A program made the position numbers and the translations under genes. The notes under the pieces are model-generated. The model was not told where the DNA came from and did no database searches. It saw only the letters and a program-made list of their open reading frames with translations. A stretch of 8,086 bases of DNA from Clostridia bacterium (GTDB taxonomy: Bacteria; Bacillota; Clostridia; Christensenellales; CAG-138): the NCBI GenBank assembly GCA_030530185.1, contig JAUMVL010000079.1, positions 1 to 8,086 on the forward strand, given 5' to 3'. Shown in pieces: positions 1 to 6,307 of the stretch (position 1 is the stretch's first letter; the number at the start of each line of letters is the position of its first letter).

Positions 1-59
1 TGAAACACGTTGCCGTGTCACTTCCCTTTGAACTTTTTATGAAGAAAAAGTACAATTAT

Positions 60-88
60 ATTTTACAAAACCTGATACGCAAAGTCAA
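60..88 (-). promoter_or_regulatory. Strong sigma-A-type promoter reading out of the left edge
   Basis: On the minus strand there is a -35 box TTGACT (88-83), a 17-nt spacer, and a -10 box TAAAAT (65-60), one mismatch each from consensus. The sequence upstream of the -35 is AT-rich, like an UP element. Transcription would start near 53 and run off the left end. Positions 1-52 would be leader: minus-strand AAGGGA lies near 26-21, and a small hairpin ACACG-GCAA-CGTGT spans about 18-5. No convincing start codon is visible, so the gene served lies mostly or wholly outside the window. The stretch 89-221 between this promoter and the coat-gene terminator holds no gene that I can support. Confidence 0.6.
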
Positions 89-203
89 GATTTTTATCGA
101 AAAAGCAACCGTAAATCCATCGCAATTTTTCTTTTTTGTTCATCTGTCTTTTTAAGAGAAATCCTTGATTCAATTTCGCGATCCAGAGTCGAACACGTCC
201 CCG

Positions 204-230
204 CTTTTCTTTGCGCCGCGCAAAAAAAAG
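204..230 (-). repeat. Second hairpin that uses the terminator U-tract as its 5' arm
   Basis: On the minus strand, CTTTTTTTTGCG (230-219) pairs over 12 bp with CGCAAAGAAAAG (215-204) around a CGG loop. One pair is U.G. The 5' arm contains the U-tract of the preceding terminator and shares the two lowest base pairs of that stem, so the two folds compete at the base. No T run follows this second hairpin, so it is not itself a classic terminator. Confidence 0.55.
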
Positions 231-252
231 CAGCGAAGCATGCTTCACTGCT
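222..252 (-). terminator. Rho-independent terminator of the CotF-like gene
   Basis: Read on the minus strand, a 10-bp stem (AGCAGTGAAG with CTTCGCTGCT, one U.G pair) closes a CATG loop at 252-229. It is followed at once by eight T residues (229-222). It begins 21 nt after the coat-gene stop codon. The T run can alternatively pair downstream to form a second hairpin (230-204). Confidence 0.88.
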
Positions 253-273
253 CTTTTGGGGAAAAGATTCCGG

Positions 274-738
274 TTATGCGGTCATGCCGTGCGCCGCCAT
301 GTAGTCATAGATGCGCTTGCCGTGCTCCTGCTCTTCCTTCTGGATGTGGTTGAGCACATCGCGCGCCTGCGTGCTGACGAATTCGAAAATGCAGGTATCG
401 TACAGGGACGACACATGCTTTTCGGTATCGAGCGCGTCGCGGCAAAGGAACTCATCCTCCTCGCTGGCTGCGCTCTGCTTTTTCTTCGAGTCGGAAGAAG
501 CGCCGTCCGAAGCGTTCTGCTGCTGGCCGCCCTTGGAGGTCATCATGGGGATCGTACCGTTTTTCATCTGCTCGAGCGTGTTGTAGTGTTCCTGCTCGGT
601 CGCCTTGATGTCCTCAAACAGGGTTTTCAGCTCCTCGTCGCAAGCGCGGTCCGCATAGTCCGTGTACTTTTCGATGCAGATCTGCTCAGAGTTGAGCATG
701 TCCTGCAGCAACAGGGTTTCTTTTTCTGTCCATTGCAT
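274..738 (-). CDS. Spore coat protein CotF family, ferritin-like (154 aa)
   Basis: Predicted helical protein with two ferritin-like halves, resembling the Coat_F / COG5577 spore coat family of Bacilli and Clostridia. From the start chosen here, the first half (about 1-60) carries Glu18/Glu23 and an ExxH at 48-51. A low-complexity Gly/Gln/Ser/Lys linker follows (about 67-95). The second half (about 96-150) carries Glu106 and a second ExxH at 136-139, within KEEQEHG. Two Glu plus two ExxH motifs form the usual di-iron ligand pattern of ferritin-like proteins. I chose ATG at 738 because an 8-nt Shine-Dalgarno GAGGTGAT ends 7 nt before it. The GTG (750) and ATG (747) codons upstream overlap that site. 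The gene stands alone between two terminators. Its role is probably structural or metal-related in the spore coat, but metal binding is inference. Confidence 0.88.
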   Translation of the reverse strand: MQWTEKETLLLQDMLNSEQICIEKYTDYADRACDEELKTLFEDIKATEQEHYNTLEQMKNGTIPMMTSKGGQQQNASDGASSDSKKKQSAASEEDEFLCRDALDTEKHVSSLYDTCIFEFVSTQARDVLNHIQKEEQEHGKRIYDYMAAHGMTA

Positions 739-745
739 TTGTTTC

Positions 746-753
746 ATCACCTC
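746..753 (-). promoter_or_regulatory. Shine-Dalgarno site that fixes the CotF-like start
   Basis: GAGGTGAT on the minus strand matches the 16S rRNA anti-SD over eight bases and sits 7 nt before ATG 738-736. It contains the upstream GTG and overlaps the next ATG, so those codons are unlikely starts. Confidence 0.75.
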
Positions 754-758
754 GACAA

Positions 759-789
759 TAGTATGGCCGAAAGCGACGCCTTGCTATAC
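759..789 (-). promoter_or_regulatory. Putative forespore-type (sigma-F/G-like) promoter
   Basis: The minus strand has GTATA (789-785), then 16 nt, then GGCCATACTA (768-759). As I remember the Bacillus consensus, sigma-F prefers GYATA with GGnnAnAHTR, and CATACTA is the sigma-G -10 core, so both boxes match. A sigma-E or sigma-K reading of CATACTAT is also possible. The weak point is position: a start point 6-8 nt past the -10 falls at about 753-751, at the first base or two of the Shine-Dalgarno, so the leader would be only about 13-15 nt. Confidence 0.45.
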
Positions 790-791
790 CG

Positions 792-805
792 TTTTCCATG
801 GAAAA
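792..805. repeat. Perfect 14-bp palindrome (TTTTCCATGGAAAA)
   Basis: A perfect inverted repeat lies between the GH43 terminator (ends 815) and the putative coat-gene -35 box (789). Its place just upstream of a promoter suits a dimeric regulator site. It does not match any operator I know well. Confidence 0.4.
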
Positions 806-814
806 AGATTGTCG

Positions 815-844
815 AAAAAAAGCCCCGCGCAAAAAGCACAGGGC
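815..844 (-). terminator. Rho-independent terminator after the GH43 gene
   Basis: On the minus strand GCCCTGTGC (844-836) pairs along its full 9 bp with GCGCGGGGC (830-822), with two U.G pairs and a TTTTT loop, followed by seven T residues (821-815). It lies 48 nt past the GH43 stop and is the first convincing terminator after the pheS T-box, so it probably ends the pheS-pheT-nadE-GH43 transcript. Confidence 0.88.
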
Positions 845-892
845 CGTCAAAGATGTTTCTCAGGCAGGCACGCGGTCGATCTTCTTCCGTAC

Positions 893-1750
893 TCAGACCG
901 ACAGCTTTCCGTTTTCATAACGGATCGGAATAAAGATCGGATGCTCTGATTTTTTGCGATTCGGCGAATGCAGCGTCAGCATGCATTGTCCGTCGAAGGT
1001 TCGGAAAACCATCCCGTGTCCGCCATCTTTGGTATACAGCAGCTCCCGATCCACCGTCCAATGGCCGGTGATCTCATCGTTGTCGGAATGCGCAAGCGCC
1101 TGAACATAGGCATTGCGCCTGCCGTAGCTCGACCAAAGCAGATGCAGCCTGCCGTCCTCGGTCCGAAAGAAGAACGGTCCGTCGGTCACATAGTTCCAAA
1201 GCAGGAACGGACGGATTGCAGGCTTTCCCTGTGTCGCGGTAAACAGCAGCTTCGGTTCGCCCAGCGGCGCTTTCAGATCCTCGCTCAGCCGTATCGCAAG
1301 AATCTGTCCGTCGCGCACCTGCATCCATTCATGGCAGAATACCATATACGGCGTCCCGTCGTTTGCGATGTACAGCGTTCCGTCGAGACAGCGCCAATCC
1401 CGCGGCGTGATCGTACCGTCCGACCACGGAACAAACGGTCCCTCGGGGGAATCCGCCCTCAGAATCGCCGTTCCCTGCCGCGGGCCGTCCGAGAACGTCG
1501 CAAACAGATAGAACGCGTGCCGATACACGTGCACTTCCGGCGCCCAGTAGTTCATCGTTGCCCAAAAGCCCTCCGGACGGGTAAAGATCTCCTTTGGCTT
1601 CGACCATTCGATCAGATCGGCGCTTTGGTACACGTCAAAGCCGAATGCTTCTCCGGCAAACGCCGTTTCGCTCCGCGTACCGTACAGATAGTATGTTCCG
1701 CGATACGGCAATACAAACGGATCCCGCAATAAGATCTCTGAACACTTCAT
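893..1750 (-). CDS. Glycoside hydrolase family 43-like enzyme (285 aa)
   Basis: Single-domain five-bladed beta-propeller glycosidase of the GH43 type, a family of inverting arabinosidases, xylosidases and galactan hydrolases. Visible landmarks are RDPF with Asp10 as the likely catalytic base, WAPEVH at 69-74, LDGTLYI with Asp123 as the likely pKa-tuning acid, TDGPF with Asp190 where the family general acid usually is Glu, and GGHGM with His245, a position often used for metal or substrate contact. There is no signal peptide and no carbohydrate-binding module, so it probably acts in the cytoplasm on imported oligosaccharides. The ATG at 1750 has AGAGGG about 7 nt upstream; an in-frame TTG at 1780 is less likely. 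It lies 55 nt after nadE with no clear terminator between. Substrate cannot be read from sequence, and no transporter or other sugar gene is nearby. Confidence 0.88.
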   Translation of the reverse strand: MKCSEILLRDPFVLPYRGTYYLYGTRSETAFAGEAFGFDVYQSADLIEWSKPKEIFTRPEGFWATMNYWAPEVHVYRHAFYLFATFSDGPRQGTAILRADSPEGPFVPWSDGTITPRDWRCLDGTLYIANDGTPYMVFCHEWMQVRDGQILAIRLSEDLKAPLGEPKLLFTATQGKPAIRPFLLWNYVTDGPFFFRTEDGRLHLLWSSYGRRNAYVQALAHSDNDEITGHWTVDRELLYTKDGGHGMVFRTFDGQCMLTLHSPNRKKSEHPIFIPIRYENGKLSV

Positions 1751-1805
1751 TTCTTTCCCTCTTTTGTCTTGCGTCCGCAAAAAGCCTCTTCCGGGTTCGA
1801 ATCCG

Positions 1806-2561
1806 TTACCGGTCCGCTTTGATCGGGCCGTCGTACTGATACGTCTGCATCAGCTCGAGCTTGAACAGGTTCGCCTTGTGCTTGCGGTCGATCAATGCCT
1901 TCGTTTCGGGGTCATCGATCTCACCGGTGCGGATGTAGCGGTCGAGCACGGCGTAGGTGAAGCCGAGGTTGTCCTCGTCGGTCTTGCCGCAGAGCCCGTC
2001 GGAGGGCACCTTGTGTACGAGCGAGTCGGGCAGACCCAGCGCGGTGCCGAGCTCCTTGACCTCGGCAACGGTCAGCTTGCCCAAGGGGCAGACGTCGCCG
2101 ACCGAATCGCCGTAGCGTGTGGAATAGCCGACCCAGTCCTCCGAGAGGTTGCAGGTGTTGATCACGCGGCCGTTTTCGGACTGCGACACGGCATAGAGTG
2201 TGCTCATCCGAAGCCGCGGGGCAAGATTGATCCTTGCCTGATTCGAGAACTGAATGCCCGAGAAGAACAGGGCGTTGACGATGCCGTCGTATCCCTCCTT
2301 GATGTTGACGATATAGTGCCGGATGCCGAGAAACTGCACGAGCGCCTTGGCATCGTCGATATCCGCCTGCACGCCGTTCGGCATCAGCACGCCGAGCACG
2401 CGCTCGCGCCCGAGCGCTTCGACGCACAGCGCCGCCGTAACCGAGCTGTCCTTGCCGCCCGAAATGCCGATGACCGCGTTGCAGCCCTTGCCGTTGGCCT
2501 CAAACCAATCCCGCAGCCACTTGACAAGATCCTGTTTGACCTGCTCCACATCGAATGCCAT
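1806..2561 (-). CDS. nadE: NH3-dependent NAD+ synthetase NadE (251 aa)
   Basis: Catalyses the last step of NAD synthesis: nicotinic acid adenine dinucleotide plus ATP and ammonia gives NAD+, AMP and pyrophosphate. The ATP pyrophosphatase P-loop SGGKDSS is at 34-40. Further family features are RLRMSTLY (116-123), NLSEDWVGYSTRYGD (138-152), the PLGKLTVAEVKELG segment (159-172) and TDEDNLGF (194-201). The protein lacks the N-terminal glutaminase (nitrilase-like) domain of the long NadE form, so it needs free ammonia or a separate amidotransferase. The start ATG lies 4 nt after the pheT stop. Its Shine-Dalgarno, AGAGGA, lies inside the last Arg-Gly codons of pheT, which suggests translational coupling. 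Length is near the usual size for the short form. It is predicted to share the T-box-controlled transcript of pheST. Confidence 0.95.
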   Translation of the reverse strand: MAFDVEQVKQDLVKWLRDWFEANGKGCNAVIGISGGKDSSVTAALCVEALGRERVLGVLMPNGVQADIDDAKALVQFLGIRHYIVNIKEGYDGIVNALFFSGIQFSNQARINLAPRLRMSTLYAVSQSENGRVINTCNLSEDWVGYSTRYGDSVGDVCPLGKLTVAEVKELGTALGLPDSLVHKVPSDGLCGKTDEDNLGFTYAVLDRYIRTGEIDDPETKALIDRKHKANLFKLELMQTYQYDGPIKADR

Positions 2562-2565
2562 ACGC

Positions 2566-4929
2566 TTATCCTCTCAAAACTATATTTTTCTTGGCAAGAT
2601 CGGCAAGCACTTCGTCGATGTACGTCTGTACCTCGGACTTGCTCAGCGTCTTGACCGGAGAAACAAAGTGCAGCCGGACCGTGATGCTCTTGATCTCGGC
2701 CTCGTATACGTCGACGAGCGAAATCTTTTTCAGCGTCTCGTTGGGCTTTGCCGCAAACGCCTGTTCAATATCGCCGAACGTACCGTCCTTGTCCACAACG
2801 AACGACAGATCGATGTCGATGCCCGGGAACTTCGACGGCTCCTCATAGGTGATCTCCTTTTCGGGAATCTCGGCAAACGCGTCGAGATCCAGCTCCGCGG
2901 TCAGAATAAACGCGCGCTTGTCGATCGCCTCCTGTACGGCGGGGTGCACGACGGCAACGTAGCCGAGCACCTTGCCGCAAACGACGATCGACGCCGTATT
3001 GGCCGGATGCTGCCACGCAAACTTCGTTGCGGTGCGCTCGAACGTCACCTTCTGCCGCCGCAGGTTCCAGACCATCGTCGAAATCATGTCGAGGAACCGA
3101 GCAAACGGAACGCGCTGCACCAATGCGTGCGTCAGCGACGCAATACCCAGCGTTCTGCGCTCGTTGCAATCGCCGTTCTCCTTCTGCCCCGCCACGACGC
3201 GGCCGATCTCGAACACGCCGAAATCCGGCGCAAAGAAGCGATTCTCGTTCAGCACGGGCAGCAGCGTCTGCTGCATCGAATTGCGCAGTACCGTCGTATC
3301 GGGGTTCATGCCGTTCAAAAGGCTCACATTCTCGGGCAGCGGGATGTTCAGCCCCGCAAGCTTTTTCGCGTCGCACCAGATATAGGTGTGCACCTCATGC
3401 AGCCCGAACTGTTTGACGAGTGCGTCCTTCAGCGCCGCCTCATCGGCCTTCACGCGCAGCGGGCGAACCGGATGCAGCGCGCTCAGCGTCGTTTCGATGT
3501 TGAAATTGTCGTAGCCGTAGATGCGCGTGATTTCCTCGACGACATCGGCCTTGATCGTCACATCCTTGGTCGCGCGCCACGAGGGCACGAGCACCGTAAA
3601 ATCGTTGCCGCTGCGCGTAACGCCGAAGCCGAGCCGCGTCAGCGTATCGACGATCTGCTCGCCGGAGATTTGAATGCCCGTATAGCGATCGATAAACGCC
3701 TGGTCGAAGCTCAATGTGATCGTCGGGTAGTGATATTCATAGCGGTCGGTAAAGCGAGAAACAACCTTGGCCTCGGGATCGATCGCAAGTAGGAGCTTGG
3801 TAAAGCGCGCCGCCGCGAGCTTGCACAGCTCGGGATCGAGCGTCTTTTCGTAGCGCATCGAGGCGTCGGTGCGAAGGCCCACGCGCGTCGACGTTTTTCG
3901 CACGGAAACTGCCGAGAATGTTGCACATTCGAGCGTGACCGAATCGGTATCCGCGACGATTTCGCTGTCCAATCCGCCCATGACGCCCGCGATGGCGACC
4001 GGTGTTTCGCCCGACTTGATCATCAGCGTCTCGGGATCGATGCGGCGCTTGACGCCGTCGAGCGTTTCAAACTCGAACGGCTCGGGGAAGCGCTCGACCT
4101 GAATCGTGGAGATCTTGCGGGAATCGAAGGCGTGCATCGGCTGACCGAGCTCAAGCATGACGTAGTTGGTCAGGTCGGCAAGCAGCGAGATCGCGCGCAT
4201 GCCGCAATAGTACAGGCGGATCTGCATGTCGATCGGGCTGACCGACTTTTTCACGTTGTCGATGCGAAGCGCCGAATACCGGTAGCAAAGCTCGCTGTCG
4301 ATGCGGCCCACCGGAACCTCAGGCAAGCTTGCATACACATCGAGATCGGCAAGATCGAGCGGTTTTAACGGACGCTTGGCGATCGCGGAAAACTCGCGCG
4401 CAATGCCGTAATGTCCCCACAGGTCGGGACGATTGGTCAGCGATTTGTTGTCCACCTCGAACACGGTGTCGCGGATTGCATAAAGGTCGGTCACAAGCTT
4501 GCCGAGCGGCGCGTCAGAGGGCAGCTCCAACAGCCCGGTCGAGCTTTCGGCAATGCCGAGCTCCTGCGCCGAGCAGCACATGCCGCGCGACACAACGCCC
4601 GCAATCGTGGCCTCGCCGATCGTCATGCCGACGACCGAGGCGCCGAACGGTGCGAACGGAATGCGCATGCCCTCGCGCACGTTGGGCGCGCCGCATACGC
4701 AATGATCCTCGCGATCACCGAGATTGACGGTGACCAGATGCAGCTTTTTCGAGTTGGGATGCGGTTCGACCCTGGTCACCTCCGCTACGACAACGCCCTG
4801 CACCTCTTTGCCGAGCTCGTACACCTCCTCGACCTCCGCGGTCGAAAGCGTGAAGCGATGGATGAGATCGTTGAGATCGAGACCGGACAGATCGACATAG
4901 TCCGAAATCCAATTCATCGAAACTTTCAT
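2566..4929 (-). CDS. pheT: Phenylalanyl-tRNA synthetase beta subunit (787 aa)
   Basis: Large subunit of the cytoplasmic alpha2-beta2 enzyme that charges tRNA-Phe; it binds tRNA and edits mischarged Tyr-tRNA. Domains in order: N-terminal MKVSMNWISDYVDL; OB-fold tRNA-binding domain (about 42-150, with VEPHPNSKKLHL and VCGAPNV); B3/B4 editing region (about 205-375, with LGQPMHAFD at 261-269 and GVMGG at 315-319); B5 (about 402-475, with DVVEEITRIYGYDNF at 462-476); catalytic-like core (about 480-690); and FDX-ACB anticodon-binding domain (about 697-787). Full length for the bacterial family. ATG 4929 is preferred over an in-frame TTG at 4953 because AAGGAGGA (4944-4937) lies 7 nt before it, overlapping the pheS stop. 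The 13-nt gap after pheS implies coupled translation. Confidence 0.97.
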   Translation of the reverse strand: MKVSMNWISDYVDLSGLDLNDLIHRFTLSTAEVEEVYELGKEVQGVVVAEVTRVEPHPNSKKLHLVTVNLGDREDHCVCGAPNVREGMRIPFAPFGASVVGMTIGEATIAGVVSRGMCCSAQELGIAESSTGLLELPSDAPLGKLVTDLYAIRDTVFEVDNKSLTNRPDLWGHYGIAREFSAIAKRPLKPLDLADLDVYASLPEVPVGRIDSELCYRYSALRIDNVKKSVSPIDMQIRLYYCGMRAISLLADLTNYVMLELGQPMHAFDSRKISTIQVERFPEPFEFETLDGVKRRIDPETLMIKSGETPVAIAGVMGGLDSEIVADTDSVTLECATFSAVSVRKTSTRVGLRTDASMRYEKTLDPELCKLAAARFTKLLLAIDPEAKVVSRFTDRYEYHYPTITLSFDQAFIDRYTGIQISGEQIVDTLTRLGFGVTRSGNDFTVLVPSWRATKDVTIKADVVEEITRIYGYDNFNIETTLSALHPVRPLRVKADEAALKDALVKQFGLHEVHTYIWCDAKKLAGLNIPLPENVSLLNGMNPDTTVLRNSMQQTLLPVLNENRFFAPDFGVFEIGRVVAGQKENGDCNERRTLGIASLTHALVQRVPFARFLDMISTMVWNLRRQKVTFERTATKFAWQHPANTASIVVCGKVLGYVAVVHPAVQEAIDKRAFILTAELDLDAFAEIPEKEITYEEPSKFPGIDIDLSFVVDKDGTFGDIEQAFAAKPNETLKKISLVDVYEAEIKSITVRLHFVSPVKTLSKSEVQTYIDEVLADLAKKNIVLRG

Positions 4930-4942
4930 GGTTCTGTCCTCC

Positions 4943-5968
4943 TTACCGCACAAACTGGGAAAGCGCCTTTAAGTTGCCGCTGTTGAGATCGCGGATATCC
5001 TTGACGCCGTACTTCATCATGGCAAGTCGCGTCAGCCCGAGGCCGAACGCGAAGCCCGTGTACTTTTCGGTGTCGATGCCGCCCGCCTTCAGAACGTTCG
5101 GGTGGATCATGCCGCAGGGGCAAAGCTCGAGCCAGCCGGAGTTTTTGCAGGAGGGGCATCCCTCGCCGCCGCAGATCAGGCACGAAATATCGAGCTCAAA
5201 GCCCGGTTCGACGAACGGGAAGAAGCCCGGTCTGAGCCGCACCTTGATATCCTTTTGGAACACCTCGGACAGCATCGTCTTCATGAAGTAGATCAGGTTC
5301 GAGATCGAGATGTTCTCGTCGATCATGATGCCCTCCATCTGGAAGAACGTGTTCTCGTGGCAGGCGTCGGTCGATTCATTGCGGAAGCATCTTCCCGGGA
5401 AAATTGCGCGAAGCGGCGCGCCGTATTTGCGCATAATCGCGTTCTGCGCGGCGGAGGTATGCGTTTTCAAAAGCTGACCGTTGGTCAGATAGTAGGTATC
5501 CTGCATATCGCGCGCAGGATGGTGCTTGGGGATATTCAGCGCCTCGAAGCAATGGTAATCGTCCACGATCTCATCATAATCCTCGATCGTGAAGCCCATC
5601 GAAGCAAAGATCTGCTCAACCTCGCGCTGCACAAGCGTGATCGGATGATACGAACCCTCCGGCAAGGACACCGGCTGGGTCAGATCAAACCGCGGCGCCA
5701 AAGCGATCTTGTTTTCCAGATCCCGGGCGTGCGCCTCTGCGATACGGTCAGCGATCGCCTGCTCGACCATGCTCTTTAACTGGTTGACCTTCTGACCGTA
5801 TTCCTTGCGCTGATCGGCGGCCAGCGAGCCCATATTTTTCAAAAGTCCCGTGACCTCACCCTTTTTGCCGAGATAGCGGACACGAAGCTGCTCGAATGCT
5901 TCGCTCGAATCGGCTTTTTTGAGATTCTCATAGAACTGCTCGCGCAGCTCCTCCATCGAAAGTGCCAT
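4943..5968 (-). CDS. pheS: Phenylalanyl-tRNA synthetase alpha subunit (341 aa)
   Basis: Catalytic subunit of PheRS, a class II synthetase that activates phenylalanine with ATP and transfers it to tRNA-Phe. A helical N-terminal coiled-coil arm (about 1-85) contacts tRNA. The catalytic core has LLKTHTSAAQ (167-176), motif 2 around FPGRCFRNESTDACHENTFF (190-209), and motif 3 FAFGLGLTRLAMMKYG (306-321). A cysteine-rich segment, CxxC (263/266), CxxC (271/274) and CxC (283/285), lies in the core. Firmicute PheS proteins often carry the first two pairs, but from memory they have no CPC before GMIHP. AAGGAGG (5981-5975) lies 6 nt before the ATG, making the start firm. First gene of the operon, directly behind a Phe T-box. 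Confidence 0.97.
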   Translation of the reverse strand: MALSMEELREQFYENLKKADSSEAFEQLRVRYLGKKGEVTGLLKNMGSLAADQRKEYGQKVNQLKSMVEQAIADRIAEAHARDLENKIALAPRFDLTQPVSLPEGSYHPITLVQREVEQIFASMGFTIEDYDEIVDDYHCFEALNIPKHHPARDMQDTYYLTNGQLLKTHTSAAQNAIMRKYGAPLRAIFPGRCFRNESTDACHENTFFQMEGIMIDENISISNLIYFMKTMLSEVFQKDIKVRLRPGFFPFVEPGFELDISCLICGGEGCPSCKNSGWLELCPCGMIHPNVLKAGGIDTEKYTGFAFGLGLTRLAMMKYGVKDIRDLNSGNLKALSQFVR

Positions 5969-5985
5969 AGAATTCCTCCTTGTTC

Positions 5986-6018
5986 AAATAGAAACGTCCC
6001 ATGCATCAGCATGGGACG
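5986..6018 (-). terminator. T-box-controlled terminator before pheS
   Basis: On the minus strand CGTCCCATGC (6018-6009) pairs perfectly over 10 bp with GCATGGGACG (6004-5995) around TGAT. The downstream T-tract is weak (TTTCTATTT, 5994-5986). Most of a stronger run of seven T precedes the stem (6025-6019). As drawn, the stem does not overlap the antiterminator helix. Confidence 0.75.
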
Positions 6019-6209
6019 AAAAAAACTTCCGCGGTACCACCCAAGTTAAAGGCTTGTGCCTTTCGCTCATTTCCCGATAACGCAGGACAGCGCCCAAAGA
6101 AGGGATGCTCCGGTGCCGAAATTTCCCGTCCGTGCCCTGCGCCCCGCTTTCAGCCGCGGCGGTGGCTCTCTTTGGCGGCGTTCGGACGATACAAAACACC
6201 TTCAACGCA
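5986..6209 (-). promoter_or_regulatory. T-box riboswitch for phenylalanine (pheST leader)
   Basis: The 5' leader senses the charging state of tRNA-Phe and controls read-through into pheS. The conserved T-box GGGTGGTACCGCGG is at 6042-6029. It is flanked by AACTT (6047-6043) and AAGTT (6028-6024), which close the antiterminator. Stem I is supported by two helices: GGTG (6200-6197) with CACC (6115-6112), and CGTCCG (6188-6183) with CGGACG (6132-6127). Between these helices, the specifier loop contains TTC (6120-6118) followed by G, a phenylalanine codon that fits the downstream genes. An AGAGAG-type bulge region (about 6172-6164) matches the usual distal Stem I. AAAGGC-ACAA-GCCTTT (6063-6048) forms a Stem III-like hairpin just before the antiterminator. 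Helices were drawn by eye. Confidence 0.93.
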
Positions 6210-6215
6210 ACGTTT

Positions 6216-6244
6216 ATTATATGGTACAAACGCCGGAATGTCAA
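6216..6244 (-). promoter_or_regulatory. Perfect consensus sigma-A promoter of the T-box/pheST operon
   Basis: TTGACA (6244-6239), a 17-nt spacer and TATAAT (6221-6216) match consensus at all 12 positions. Transcription should start near 6209, giving a leader of about 240 nt before pheS. Strong initiation fits control by termination rather than by a repressor. Confidence 0.92.
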
Positions 6245-6278
6245 CCGTGGATTTCAGGGTTTCTTTTGGTTTTTCCCA

Positions 6279-6307
6279 TTGCTTCCCCTCCGCATCTGTG
6301 GTACGAT
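6279..6307 (+). promoter_or_regulatory. Putative promoter of the orphan plus-strand gene
   Basis: TTGCTT (6279-6284), a 17-nt spacer and TACGAT (6302-6307), with a TGG extended -10 element at 6299-6301. It is divergent from the pheST promoter, with 34 bp between the two -35 boxes. A start point about 7 nt past the -10 would fall on or beside the ATG at 6314, so the mRNA may lack a leader. Confidence 0.45.

Noticed and set aside
183..200. Minus-strand GTTCGACTC resembling a tRNA T-arm
   Set aside because: The five bases on each side of the loop do not pair, and no cloverleaf can be built around it.
63..248. Minus-strand 61-codon frame at the left end
   Set aside because: Its start lies inside the coat-gene terminator and its end covers the outward promoter; it has no ribosome binding site.
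968..1732. Plus-strand open frame antisense to the GH43 gene
   Set aside because: No ribosome binding site, no recognisable domain, and composition typical of a shadow frame.
1793..1804. GGGTTCGAATCC, identical to a tRNA T-loop motif, just after nadE; possible tRNA or attachment site
   Set aside because: The flanking bases do not form a five-pair T-stem, and no acceptor, D or anticodon arm can be drawn. No integrase or direct repeat is nearby.
2323..3792. Long plus-strand open frame of 489 codons antisense to pheT and nadE
   Set aside because: It is antisense to clearly conserved genes, has a biased His/Arg-rich composition, and arises from GC-rich codon use on the other strand. The 296-codon frame at 1764-2654 is rejected for the same reason.
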